Part shown: positions 10,019-20,862 of the stretch, piece after piece | Layout: each line of letters begins with the position of its first letter | Position numbering within the stretch: the first letter of the stretch is position 1 | Assembly: GCA_015178975.1 (NCBI GenBank) | Contig: WHVD01000198.1 | Location: forward strand, 67,501-131,500 | Direction of reading: 5' to 3' | Source of the DNA: Hysterangium stoloniferum | Lineage: Eukaryota; Basidiomycota; Agaricomycetes; Hysterangiales; Hysterangiaceae | Length of the DNA: 64,000 nt | Position numbers and translations under genes: made by a program | The notes under the pieces: generated by a model | What the model was told of the DNA's origin: nothing | Database searches by the model: none | Seen by the model: only the letters and a program-made list of their open reading frames with translations

Positions 10019-10564
10019 ATTCTGAGTATTGCCTAGGACTCAATCTCATTAAATATTAATTTTATGTCAAACAACATAAATTTATATACTTGATTGAGTA
10101 AATAATTTTTAAAGTTTTTAGTTATCCTCCATTGGAACCTGATAATATTTGGGAATAGATCCTAAGACACAAGGAATCTTCAATACTTCTATTCTATTCC
10201 TAATATATGTATATCCAAGGAATTATTCTAACTAATATATATAATATATCCTGATAAATTTGAAAGTTCTAAACTCTAAATGCTTAAAGAAGTTTAGACA
10301 AATTCATACTATACTCTAACCGACAATTATAATATTTATTTTAACTAGATAGGAGCAATCCTGGCTTGAAATCATCTTGAGATGCTACAAAGAAATTTTA
10401 TGATTACATAAGTTGTTTTACATAATGATTCAGCCTGGCTGGGTGTCGTATATAACTCTCTGAAGGCAAAGGTGGTTTGCCGCTGAAATAGCACCACTCC
10501 TTTTTTGTGCCATATCTGAATCTAGTGTTTCTGCCGTTTATTCCGCGTCTGACCCATAAAACAT
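10019..10564. other. A/T-rich intergenic, second MITE-like end
   Basis: No gene is seen. AAAGTTTTTAGTTATCCTCC at about 10111-10130 is an additional terminal-inverted-repeat-like sequence. The rest is unremarkable A/T-rich DNA up to the 3' end of the HNH gene. Confidence 0.45.
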
Positions 10565-11864
10565 TCAGTCAGCTGAATCTGCAACTTCGCTCCTCCATTG
10601 ATCCACTCTTTCTGACGTCGTACGGAGCTCTTCTTGTTCGCGCCTGCTGCGTTCTGCCACTTTTTTCGACCGCGCATCCTGTCCAGACCGCCCAAAAAGA
10701 GAATTCATCCACAGACAGAAGACCACGTCAGCTGCTTCAGAGAAGCTGAGCTGATCCCGAACCCCTCCCCGTCGACCCGCTCTTTCGTCCCTCGCACCAT
10801 CCTGCGCGTCTTTCCTCCGTTTACTTTCCTGCTTTTTGTGTTGAAGGTCTTCTTTCGCTCGCTGGGTGGCTGTTTGAATGCCCTCCGGGTAGAGATTCGA
10901 CCTCGATGCAACACTCGCAATGTCGACAGCACTCCGATTTCCGTAACTCTTGACGATAACGACGCCGTAGATAAAATCCCAGAGGAAACCTGGAGGCCAG
11001 TCTTCCGGCCATCCATCGACCATTTCCACTGGATAGCGAAAATCTCGCTGATACATATTCATGGTGGCTAATTCGACATCGGAAGGATCAGGCACAAAAA
11101 AATGTGGGGTAAAACGGAAGGACAGGTTCTGATATGTTGGATTCGGTAAGACTTCATCCATACGCAGAGCGAAATTGGGAGTCTACAGTCGATGAATATT
11201 TTGACAAACGGCGGAGCTTCCATAAGCTTACAGGTAAGACAGCCAATTGGGAAAGGCTGAAGTAATTGTGAACATCGGTATTCACGAGAATCCCATTTCG
11301 AATGTCGTTAATATTATCAATCTCCGGCTGCGCGATATTTCTCCAATGGCAAAGAGCTTGAATGTACTGCATGTCCTTATGAGTAAAAGATTTGTGAGTG
11401 AACAATTAGCGCACCTCATCTCCCTTTGAATGAGGAATGAGATGACACGCTTGGCATAACTCTTTTCTTAATCCATTAACAACGCTGGTCCCATCTCTCT
11501 CCACAATTTGCTCTCTAAACCCTGCTCGGCTTGGTGTAGTAATCTGTGACGACTTCAGGTGGTTTAAGCCGTCGACGTCAACGAAACTGATAGGGCTTGT
11601 GGGAATAAAACACAACCTTCGGTATTGAGGGGCCTCATCCTCCAAATTAACAGGGATTTCAGTTTGTCCTTCGTTATCGTTTTCATTTTCGGTGTATGTA
11701 ACCAACTCGCCTTCGCAGCCAACAACGGCAGCCATTATATATCGGATCCATTTCAAAGGCTTCGTCGAATATGGAGAGGTATCGGCCACAGGAATACTTA
11801 GAAAAGCTTCAGAGGGAGGAAAGGTCTCTTCTTTACAATAGATGATGTACGCATCCAATTCCAT
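10565..11864 (-). CDS. HNH_2-type endonuclease-domain protein, three exons
   Basis: Exons at 11864-11415, 11375-11232 and 11182-10565 join in frame to 403 codons including the stop. Introns are GTGCGC...TAAG and GTAAGC...TGTAG. The middle carries the HNH_2 signature of basidiomycete proteins: RDGTSVVNG, then CQACHLIPHSKGDE across the first junction, then IDNINDIRNGILVNTDVHN. The Cys/His pair in CQACHLIPH and the Asn/His of the last segment match the expected metal-finger positions. The N-terminal ~90 residues are a variable region and the C-terminal ~90 are very basic and helical (EDLQHKKQESKRRKDAQDGA). These proteins are abundant in mushrooms and their biological role is not known; nuclease activity is inferred from the domain. 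All key residues look intact. Confidence 0.85.
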
Positions 11865-12455
11865 GCAAAGTTGTGGAACAACTGCTTCCTACTCCGATTG
11901 ACGCTCTAACACGGCGCTAGCCCGCATGCAGGGTTTATGTTACGTAATGTCCTTACAATCAATGGCTCAACGATGGTTTCTTGTCATCGTTTGGAGAGCA
12001 AATATAATAATAAAATTATTTAGAATGTTAGAATATAGGGCTGTGGCACAAGGTGCCACACCCGCAATTTTCCACCCTATTGTTCTTTTGAGTTTGGCTT
12101 AACCCTTTGTTGCCATACATCTATTCTTCTCATGGCATATATAACCAGTATAGATTTCTCATACTTATGCTATCCGTTTGCCTCCTATGAGACACAGAGG
12201 GTCAAATGGAAATTATATTTGTCATTGCTTGAGATTCACAAGCTTTAAGATCATATTTCAATAGAGAATAGTATGAGTTGACTTGTAATAGAAGTACTTG
12301 TGTGCCAATCTATTGAACCTAGTATGAGTTGACTAATTGTAAATGCACAATCTACAAGGGTTTTACAGTCGCTCAAAAAACTGCCCCAATGTTTTCTCAT
12401 CTTTGAAAGGTTGGGTTGGTATGGACCAGGAACATGTGGAGAAGCCAACTGTCAA
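11865..12455. other. Intergenic, nothing recognised
   Basis: A/T-rich with one short perfect hairpin (GTGGCACAAGGTGCCAC near 12044). I see no gene. Confidence 0.45.
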
Positions 12456-12679
12456 AGGGTGGAGTCTGATGGATTCCAGGTCATAACAGGAGGTGTCTAT
12501 TTGAGGGCAGAATACCAGAACAGGATGTGAAGGGTACTTGAGGGATGAAGGTCAGGTTCTGGTGGATTCCGGATCTTGATACTAGTCCAGAAGATAGTTT
12601 GGAACCTGATATGATTTCTGGAAAATACTCCATGAGTCTCTGGGAACAGATCTTCACACCAGCCTTCTTTCTGGCTACA
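12456..12679 (+). mobile_element. Retroelement internal fragment (third copy of LTR-family-3 interior)
   Basis: The sequence GAGTCTGATGGATTCCAGG, then TCATAACAGGAGGTGTCT, then TTGATACTAGTCCAGAAGA matches the interior at 50880-51090 and, inverted, at 59545-59735. No LTR is attached here and the right side continues into a minisatellite. No conserved protein is visible. Confidence 0.7.
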
Positions 12680-12780
12680 GTGGAGTCTTCTACAAAAACT
12701 GTGGAGTCTTCTATGAAACTGTGGAGTCTTCTACAAAAACCATGGAGTCTTCTACAAAAAATCTGGAGTCTTCTATAAAA
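12680..12780 (+). repeat. 20-21-bp minisatellite, five units
   Basis: Units read GTGGAGTCTTCTACAAAAAC with small changes, five times in succession, starting inside the retroelement interior. Confidence 0.85.
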
Positions 12781-12834
12781 TAATTGGAGTTCTCAATGAG
12801 AAAGGTGGACCCTCCACCTAAGGGGGAGAATACT

Positions 12835-13200
12835 ATTTTTTAAATGGTGATGAAGAAGTTTTTCAATGGTGATCATGTTTTTAAATGGTGATAAAGAGGT
12901 TTTGGAAGGGCAAAGATCGTTTTGAACAGTGACAAAGACATTTTCAAATAGCAATCACATTTATGAATGGTGACTTAAGAGGTTTTTCAATGGTAATCAC
13001 TGCCAGGAATGCCCACTTTGAAGACTGGGACCAGCAAAGACATTTTTGAATATTAATCACATTTATAATGGCGATGAAGCCATTTTTGAATGATGATGAA
13101 GAAGTTTTTCAGTGGCAATCAAATTTTGAACAATGATGGAGAGGTTTTCAAATGGCGACACAGATGCCAGTGCTAGTTAAGAGGACATGTAAGAATCAAA
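12835..13200 (+). repeat. Degenerate GGTGAT-type tandem repeats
   Basis: Imperfect units of roughly 27-40 bases contain TTTTTCAATGGTGAT or TTTTGAATGGTGATGAAG variants. They recur irregularly to about 13,140, with related pieces to 13,440. They directly follow the 21-bp minisatellite. Confidence 0.55.
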
Positions 13201-13424
13201 CCAGACCAGTTTCCAATATTATCTGCATGCAAGCTTTTAGGGTTTTCTCAATCATTATATTATAAGTGATATCTAATCCAAACAACAGCAACCAGTGTAC
13301 AGTATTGGGTGTGTGCATGGAGGCATTTCAATTGGTAATGAAGATATTTTAGAAAGGTGAATAAGATAATTTGAAATGGTGAAGAAGAAGGCAATTTGAG
13401 ATGACAAAGAAGACAAAGAAGACA

Positions 13425-13638
13425 TTTTGAAATGTAGTGTGTAGCCTGGACAGCATTATCTAGCTTGTCAGAGGTGATTTGATGCATGATCCTCTTTCAG
13501 GTTTTCTTTGTCTATATCCCTCTCCTGACCAATAGTACACATGCTAAGACCTGTTATAGAGGCTACATTCTTATTGGAGAGTCCATTTTGTAGGAGGGAG
13601 ATGGCTTGTTCTCTTTTGAGAGGAAAAATAGTTTTCAT
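13425..13638 (-). pseudogene. Tc1-like transposase N-terminal remnant
   Basis: The minus strand from 13638 reads MKTIFPLKREQAISLLQNG, then NKNVASITGLSMCTIG, then TSDKLDNAVQATH. This is the first helix-turn-helix and linker of a Tc1-like transposase. It differs from both other Tc1 families in the window. The catalytic part is missing. Confidence 0.6.
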
Positions 13639-13924
13639 GATGAGAGTGATAGTTAAAATATGACTTTCACAGTCACATATGTATCAATTAGAACATTGAA
13701 TATATGTCACATGATTAGCTTTGGAATTTTTCAATGCCTCTAGTACATGATATTATATGGTAAAATCTGTGAAAAGATAGGGTCATAACATTGTCCCAAT
13801 GATTGGCTATTTTTAAATATTAATTGTGACACCAATGTCCATAAATATTATGTAATATTTGGGAATATAAAAGCCACTATGCTAACACATCTGTGAGAAT
13901 ATTGTCACTATTTTAGGGGATTCA

Positions 13925-14155
13925 TTTGATTGGTTATAAAACATTTAATGGGAATTACCAAAACATTGAGTTTTGTGAGTTGGGCAGAGGCAAGATTCCA
14001 TTCTGGGTGTACCATAATATTTGGATGGTACCCTTTATTTCCAAAGAACAGGGAAACACCAGTAGTGGCTGAGGGTGCATTGTTGTAAGTGAATTCTGCA
14101 AGTGGTAACAGGGATTTCCAATTGTCCTATTTGTTAAGAACTGAAAACTGACTAG
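13925..14155 (-). pseudogene. Ty3/gypsy integrase fragment
   Basis: On the minus strand one frame reads LLPLAEFTYNNAPSATTG then LFFGNKGYHP, the typical C-terminal half of a Ty3/gypsy integrase catalytic core. The other frame is also open, which hides this match. The fragment stops where the next solo LTR begins at 14156. There is no other part of the element nearby. Confidence 0.7.
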
Positions 14156-14873
14156 TGTCGGTAGGCCGACAGGGACCAATCAGAAGGACTTGGCTTCAGC
14201 TTATGTGCTGCACCCTCACAATTATCCATTGGGTGTCCTTAAATTTTGGACGGGCGAAGACTACTCCTAACGAATACCTCTCAGCAAAACTACCAATCGG
14301 GACCGAAGGATAAGTCGAGTGTTGGGCCAAGGGGTCAGGGACTGAGGGTGAGCGAGCGCATGCGAAGGCGGATAGTGGAGTACTTAGTACGAGACTTCTA
14401 GAGGTGTAAGAGGGTATCCTGAGTCGATATTCTGATTGTCCAATAACTACAACTACAGTGGGTTCATATACAAGTATCCAGCATCTAGAAAATACTAACT
14501 AGGAGAAGAGTGGAGAGCGGTATTAACAAATAAGCTTGACTAGGAATGGGAGGTTACTATTACTTCAGAGGCTGTGAAATAACTGAGAGTGGAATTACGA
14601 GAAAAGGAAATAGTTTGAGGGTTACAAGTATATATAGACATATGTGAATTGTAGGATAGAACAGATCATCATAATAAAAAGGGACATATCAATGTTTAAC
14701 CAGATAGTATGAGTATATTTTGACGGGGGTGTAAACAGAGTTTGATTACCGCGAGGGTATACATCAGCATTGGGGGACCGACAGTTTCTGATGTGGTGTC
14801 TTGAGTGATAACTTGAATCGTCGATAGGTGGCGATAACCTAGGGGACCGTCAGGTTGCAACACGGTCATAACA
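14156..14873 (-). mobile_element. Probable solo LTR (LTR family 2)
   Basis: The 718-base segment begins TGTCGGTAGG and ends GGTCATAACA, giving TG...CA ends. It carries the shared GGACTTGGCTTCAGCTTA motif near its left end (14186). The flanks ACTAG and CTATC or ACTAT do not make a perfect 5-bp duplication, so the boundary is less secure than for the LTRs at 20022 and 22791. Strand is inferred from the motif orientation relative to those LTRs. Confidence 0.5.
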
Positions 14874-16085
14874 CTATCCTCCTAGGACTTGGCTTCAGCT
14901 TATAGGCTGTGCCCTCACGAGATTGTCTTGTTCAATTTCAAATGGGCGGACAGGAGTCCTGGGGAGTCCAGGCAGGGTTTGTGTGTTGATAAGTCGATAG
15001 ATGGGGTCAGAGCCCATGGGCTCTGACAAGTAAGATGTTTCAAAGAGGAGATTAGAGCGGAAAATGTACTTGAGATTACTGGGGAAATCTAAGCTGATTT
15101 TCTGACTGGATTGTATGTACAACATCTACCAGACTACAGTGAGGGACAAAACCCTTCCAATGATTTTAGTTGTGCCAAGATTCTTGAATAACTCAAGAAC
15201 CACTGTAGCTACAGACCTAAGATTTGGGAAGTGGTTAGGTCTATATGTTGTCTATTTACCTAAAGTATTATTACATAAGCATCAGTATTTCCCACACTAT
15301 AAATAAAATACTAATTAAACTGCATTGGAAGGGTTTTGTCCCTGTCACATGATTAACATATAACCATATTGTTTATATGCAAATAAGTGCAAATAAAAAT
15401 CATCTGACCTGTCAAAATTATATATATATATACATCTGTTTACTTTCCAATCCAAAAACATCCCCATAGCACAACATTCTATACCATGAAGGCTCTTACT
15501 CCTCCTCAGCTTAGCCATATTCTCATTTTTCTCAATAAGGGCAAGTCTGCTCCTCAGATCTCTGAAATCACTGACCAGGATCTGTCCACTATATCCAGAA
15601 TTCATTCTACCCATTGCTCATCACTTGCCAACTCACCTGGTGGCTGTTTATGCAAGCTTTCCTCCTCAGATATTCATTATTCTATTCAACAAATCACTTC
15701 TCAAAAGGCTGAAAATGCCACTGAGGTCACCAAACCATTCAAGATATAACTGGAGAGTCTATTTCAGTTAGAACTGTTCATAGGGCATTCAAGAAGGCTG
15801 AAATGAGGGCTATGGTGAAGAGAAAAAGGCCTTTACTCAATAAGAGGTATAAGAAGGCAAGGATGAACTTTACTCTGGCACACAAGGACTGGACTGTGGA
15901 TGATTGGAAGAGGGTTGTTTGGTCAGATGAGACAAAAATCAATTGTTTGGGGTCATATGGGAGGAATTAGGTGTGGAAAGGGGCAGGAGAGGGGCTCAGT
16001 AGTAGGCTGGTCAAGGGCACGGTCAGGTTTGGGGGAGGAAATCTGATGTTGTGGAGTCGTATGTTGTGGGAAGGCCCAGGATATT

Positions 16086-16290
16086 GTTGAATGAGTAATG
16101 GTTGACCTGGATATATTAATATCTTACTGATGACTAATCATCTGAGTAGTAACTGGTTCTTAATAGAACTACTCTTAATGGCCTGATAGCTCAGGGGTTA
16201 AGAGCACTAGACATGTAATCCAAACTTAGTGGTCACTGGTTCAAATCCAGCTCAGGTCAATATTTTCACCCTGCTTATTTAATTCTTACA
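16086..16290 (+). mobile_element. tRNA-like (SINE-type) insertion with 6-bp target duplication
   Basis: GATATT occurs at 16080-16085 and again at 16291-16296, and excising the insert plus one copy exactly restores the transposase reading frame. The insert has ~95 bases of unrelated 5' sequence, then the tRNA-like segment, then a T-rich tail TTTTCACCCTGCTTATTTAA. Its outer bases also read GTTG...TTACAG, like an intron, but splicing there leaves a 5-base surplus and breaks the frame. Confidence 0.65.
16180..16258 (+). tRNA. tRNA-Thr-like sequence with expanded anticodon arm (pseudo)
   Basis: Acceptor arms GGCCTGA and TCAGGTC pair over seven bases. D arm GCTC...GAGC, and T loop TTCAAAT with CTGG/CCAG, are present. 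The anticodon side starts CTAGACATGTAATC, as in a tRNA-Thr(UGU) with loop CATGTAA, but six or so extra bases follow, so the stem cannot close normally. It is followed by TTTT. It is read as a tRNA-derived head of the insertion it lies in, not a working tRNA. Confidence 0.45.
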
Positions 16291-17366
16291 GATATTCCAC
16301 CAAGATTAATGAGAGAATGGATGCTGACCTTTATGGTAGCATTTTGGAAGATGAACTTCAAGCAACTGTGGAGCATTATAGCAAGAACACCGAAGATGTG
16401 GTCTTTTAGCAGGACAATGATGCCAAACACAAGAGCACAGAGGCCATTAATTGGTTTGAAGACGATGGATTTATGGTCATGGTATGGCCACCTCAGTCTG
16501 CTGACCATAATACAATTGAACACCTCTGGTATTACCTCAAAGGAGGTTGGGAGAGTATGAAGTGGCACCCAAGAGTATTCATGAGTTGTGGGAGAGGGTT
16601 CAGACAGAGTGGGAGAATATCCCTGCCTCTACTTGTCAGAACTTAATAGAGAGTATTCCTAGAAGGGATGAGGCTGTTTTGAAGGCCAAGAGAGGCTATA
16701 CCAAGTACTAGATTGTTTGATTTGTGTTCTTTTTATACCAGGGACAAAACCCTTCCAATGTGATTTTATTAGTGTTTTGTTTATAGTGTGGGAAATACTA
16801 ATGCTTATGTCATAATATTTTAAGGGATATAGATAACATATAGCCCTAACCAACCCCCAAATTTCAGATCTGTATCTACAGTGGTTCTTGAGTTATTCAA
16901 GGATCTTTGCACAACTAAAAATCATTGGAAGGGTTTGTCCCTCACTGTATATAGACTGTGGAATGAATAATATACCAAGGCTCTGCTGTTGGAATACGAG
17001 CGTTACATAAGTTCGTAACACATATTCCTTTTGTTCTTTGTTCTTTGTTTCTTTACTCCCATTGTTCAATCCCTTTTTGTTGTCCCATTTGATATTCTAT
17101 TGTAGCAGACATATATAAGTAGCCTAGTGTTCATGTATCTACTCATTCGTTTGCCTAATCTTACTACAAGATATACACACAAACGGAATTTATACACTGC
17201 TCTTATAGTTCATTCGGAGCTTCTATATTTTATTTCAACATCTGCTGCAGGTGGCTCTGCTATAGTTGGCTCTGATGCAGTGGCTCTCTTGTGTAGGCAG
17301 TATGCAGATTTGCCACCATTACAACCTCTTGGGCAGGGTCATAGATGAGGAAATCCAGCTCCTCAA

Positions 17367-20021
17367 TTGCAGAGACCAATTTTGCAGTTAGCACCACATA
17401 TACAACAGGGTGCACCTGCAGTTGGCTCTGCTGCAGTAGCTGCTCAGTATGCTCAGTATGCTGCTTTACCACCATTAGACCAACCTGCTCAACTGCAGCC
17501 ACCAATTTTACAGCCAGCACCAAATCCACAGCATTTCCATCCACCTGGAAATCCAATTCCACAACAACAGGTACCCATATTGCACCTAGCACCACCACAG
17601 CATCACCATCCACCTGTTTTTCCAGCAATAAATGCACAGCAACAGCCACAGTTGACCCTACCCCCAGCTATTCCTCTACCTCCAGTTATTCTCCCACTTG
17701 CCCCACCCCCAGCTATTGCCCTACCTGCAGTCAATGCCCCACCCCCCAGCCATTCCAGATCCTACAGCCCTCCCTCCACTTCCACTTCCTGTTACACAAT
17801 TACCCATTGGACGGCAGCCAGTTGTGGAGGCCAGGTTTCCAAGACATGATGTGGGACATATGAACATACAGTGTTCACACTGTGGAGCTTTACACTGGAT
17901 GGATGAGCGTCTGTCAGCTAGCTCTCGGACAACACCAAAGTTTGGCAAGTGTTGCAAGCAAGGAAAGATCATCCTTCCAATACTTGAACCAGTCCCTCAT
18001 ACCTTAAAGTCTCTTCTTGAGGATAATACAGACAATGCCAAGGAATTTTGCAAAAATATTCATGCATATAATATGTAATGCATTTGCATTTATATCACTT
18101 GGTGTCAAATTGGACGAGTCTGTCTTGCAAGGTGTTCAGGGCCCATATGTTCAGGGCCCATATGTCTTTAAAATACATGGTGGATTGTATCATGAGCATG
18201 GTTCCTTAATCCCATATGGGGAAGATGTATCACCCAGTTATGCTCAGCTTTACATCCATGATCCTGCACTGGCATGTAAGGATGAACTGGGGCATGCATT
18301 GCAGATAAGGCAGAATCACAGGGCAAATCAAAATCTAAACAATCAAACCTTTTCTGACTTGCAGGACATGATGGAGCAATATAATCCCTTTATAGCACTC
18401 TATCGCCAGGCACATGACACAGGCAGAGACTCCAAGGTTACATGTTAGACTGAGCTACAAGGCTTTTACTAATCCCTGATGGTACAACCTTCCAACCAGT
18501 GATGAACTTGCAGTCATTGTGCCTGGAGATGGTGATACAGGTCAGGGTGACCCAAGGGATATTATTGTTTAGAGAAGGGGGGGGCCCTTCCATCGATTGC
18601 ATGAAGGACAGGCCATTTGTACACCCCTTCATTATGTCATGCTCTTTCCCAGGGGTGAGCGTGGTTGGTCATGGGACATTCCCCTATGCAAATAACAATT
18701 GGCAGCCCCAGGCTGCACAGCAGCATGAACAAGCTGAAGAAGAAGACAAAAGTCATAAGGTGACCCAGCATGAATATTATGCCTATCACCTATTTCTTAG
18801 AGCAAAGGAAGCCAAAACCATTTTTTATGCACAAACACTGTTCCAGCAGTATATTGTCGATGTCTGGACAGTCACAGAACAGAGCAGATTGAAGTTTCTG
18901 AGTGAAAATCAACCAAAGTTATATGCAGAACTCTACAACCAGGTCATTGATGCTTTTTCAAATGATGATATCAATCCCAATAGTATTGGTCAGAGGGTCA
19001 TACTCCCTTCTTCATTTACTGGCGGTTCAAGGGATATGAGACAAAGTCTGCAAAAAAAATTCTTTTGCAATTGCACGCAAATATGGCAATGCCAGCTGCT
19101 TCATCACCATGACTGCTACTCCCAATTGGGAGGAGGTCACCTGTGAATTGCTTCCTGGCCAGACCCCTGCTGATTGCCCGATTTGGTCTCACATGTCTTT
19201 GCTATTAAAAAGGCTAAGATGCTGAAAATGATTACAAAGGGCCATATCTTTGGTAAAACAGTAGCACATATCCATGTCATTGAATTCCAAAAGTGGGGTC
19301 TTCCACACATGCACTGTCTTACATGGTTTGAGGAGCAGGATAAGCCAAGGACACCTGCAGATGTCGATTCAATTATTTCTGCCTGTTTTCCAGATCCTGA
19401 AACACATCCCAGACTATTTAATTTAGTAGGTCAACTTATGACCATGGCCCATGTGGTCTTCATCATCCAAATGCTGCCTGTATGGCCAATGGTACATGTG
19501 GTAAATTCTTCCCAAAGGATTGGTGTGAAGCCACCATTGCCAATCAGGAAGGCTATCCCTTTTACCTTTGTCCCAACAATGGGAGGGTTTATGAAACTGC
19601 CAAGTTTACATATGACAACAGATATGTTGTTCCTTTCTCTCCTACTCTGCTTCTCACCTTTGAGTGCCATATCAATGTTGAGTTGGTTTTCACCAATAGA
19701 TCAATAAAGTATATGCATAAATACTGTTTCAAAGGCCCCGATCGCACAACTATGGAGGTTGGAAAGACACCAGATGAGATTAAACAGTATATTGATGCAC
19801 AATATGTTAGTGCACATGAGTCTGTCTGGCAATTAATGTGCAATGAACTCCACACCCAGGTTCCTGCAGTAATGGCACTTCGTGTCCACCTTCCTTGGGA
19901 AAACACTGTCATTTTTGATGCTGATCAGGGTCCTGCTGAGGCTTTACAAAGGGCAGAACATGCTAGCACAACTCTAATGGCTTATTTTGAAGCTAATGCC
20001 AAGGATCTCATTGGCTACAAT
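17367..20021 (+). pseudogene. Helitron Rep N-terminal half (broken)
   Basis: The first ~160 codons are Pro/Gln/Ala-rich. CSHCGALHW followed by FGKCCKQGKI is the zinc-binding segment usual before the Helitron-like N domain. Later segments VTQHEYYAYHLFLR, FQQYIVDVWTVTEQSRLKFL and RVILPSSFTGGSRDM are typical. The Rep two-His motif is in HVIEFQKWGLPHMHCL and the KYMHKYCFKGPDRTTM segment carries the downstream Tyr/Lys motif. Frames change near 17860, 18080, 18430, 19070 and 19480. A 15-base tandem duplication (TCAGGGCCCATATGT) at about 18135-18165 gives GPYVQGPYV. It is non-functional, and continues into the helicase half beyond the LTR. Confidence 0.88.
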
Positions 20022-20862
20022 TGTTAGGATACACACACAGGCCGGGTTTCCGGAGAAACCTGCGGGATATCCAGTAGGACTTGGCTTCAGCTTATAGGCT
20101 GCGCCCTCACTAGATCGTGTTGTCCAATTTCAGACGGACGGACGGGGATCCCGGGGAGTCCGGGCGGGCTTCGTGGGTCGTAGGTCGTAAGTCGGGGGTC
20201 GTGGGTCGTACGTCAGAGGTCGTGGGTTGTGAGTCGAGATAGTTGAGCGAGATAGATGCGCCGGAGCCCATGGGCTCCGACTAGTGCGAGCGATGTGAAT
20301 TAAGTAAGGTTTTTAGAGCGGAGAATGTTATTAGATTACTGGGGGGAATCTAAGCTAATTTTCTGACTGGATTGTATGTACAACATCTGCCAGTTTATAT
20401 AGACCATGGAATGCATGACATACCAAATCCAGTAATAATGAAATGAAACTAACAAAACATAAAATGGGAACAGTAAACACCAAATTGGTGTTAGGAACGG
20501 AACGGAATGGAGTGGAGTCCGAATCGTGACAAAGCATAACCCATAACGGGAAACAGAGCGGGAGCGGAGTCCTAAATTGTGACAGGTCATTTGACTAAAA
20601 CGGGAACGGGGCTCAATTAGAGCAGTGACGGGATTCTAAGCGGGGACCGGTGACTGATGCATGGGACAAAGACGGACATAGACAGAGATGGAGTCCGGGG
20701 GAAGTCCGGTGACTGATATGTGTTGTAATGAGGTCAAACGTAATGAGTCTTGACGTAATGGAGTCCGGGCGGGAAATCCTATAAACAGACGATTGGTGCT
20801 TGTAGTGCGTGGGGGCGTATGGGTTAGCGCCCGGAGTCCGGCAGGATTGTTTGGTCGTAACA
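20022..20862 (-). mobile_element. Solo LTR, family 1, inside the Helitron
   Basis: The 841-base segment starts TGTTAGGATACACACACAGG and ends TTGGTCGTAACA. ACAAT flanks it on both sides (20017-20021 and 20863-20867). Removing it with one ACAAT rejoins the Helitron frame (LIGYN to GHRARDTLYMDF). The same LTR in the opposite direction is at 22791-23602. TATA-like TATATAGACC lies at 20397. No internal retroelement sequence is attached, so it formed by LTR-LTR recombination. Confidence 0.95.

Larger units (their letters stand above)
15486..16711 (+). pseudogene. Tc1-like transposase pseudogene (family B)
   Basis: The frame starts MKALTPPQLSHILIFLNKG, shows VVWSDETKINCLGSYG (first catalytic Asp), QDNDAKHKS (second Asp) and TIEHLWYYLKGG (catalytic Glu), and ends GYTKY. 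In-frame stops occur just before VWKGAGE (about 15969) and before QDND (about 16409). At least one frameshift lies near 15750 and another after LKGG. Removing the 16086-16290 insertion plus one GATATT restores an uninterrupted EGPGYSTKINERMDADLYG. No function remains. Confidence 0.85.
15137..16947 (+). mobile_element. Decayed Tc1/mariner element, family B, with palindromic terminal repeats
   Basis: Ends are CAGTGAGGGACAAAACCC (left) and a matching inverted TTTGTCCCTCACTG (right), each next to TA (15135-15136 and 16948-16949). Terminal repeats of about 215 bases have an unusual layout: the outer GGACAAAACCCTTCCAATG recurs inverted at the inner end of each repeat (about 15326-15346 and 16741-16759), so each repeat is itself bounded by inverted 20-mers. 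A third copy of one such repeat starts at 61695. The transposase inside is dead, and a tRNA-like insertion sits at 16086-16290. Confidence 0.85.
14882..17020 (-). mobile_element. LTR family 1 copy, split by a Tc1-like element
   Basis: The left piece (14882-15136) and right piece (16948-17020) align with the solo LTR at 20022-20862 on either side of the insertion. The left piece has GGACTTGGCTTCAGCTTATA, GCTCTGACAAGT and CTGACTGGATTGTATG; the right piece starts TATAGACTGTGGAATG and ends TTCGTAACA. The first ~60 bases of the LTR are missing next to the solo LTR at 14156-14873. The Tc1 element landed in the TATA of the LTR's TATATAGAC segment. Confidence 0.7.

Noticed and set aside
16086..16291. 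GT...AG intron in the Tc1 transposase
   Set aside because: Splicing at these sites leaves five extra bases and breaks the frame, while removal using the GATATT duplication restores it exactly. An insertion explains it better.
17345..17863. Serine/threonine-rich secreted protein
   Set aside because: This frame is a shadow of the Pro/Gln/Ala-rich Helitron N-terminus in the neighbouring frame, which continues into the recognisable CSHCGALHW segment.
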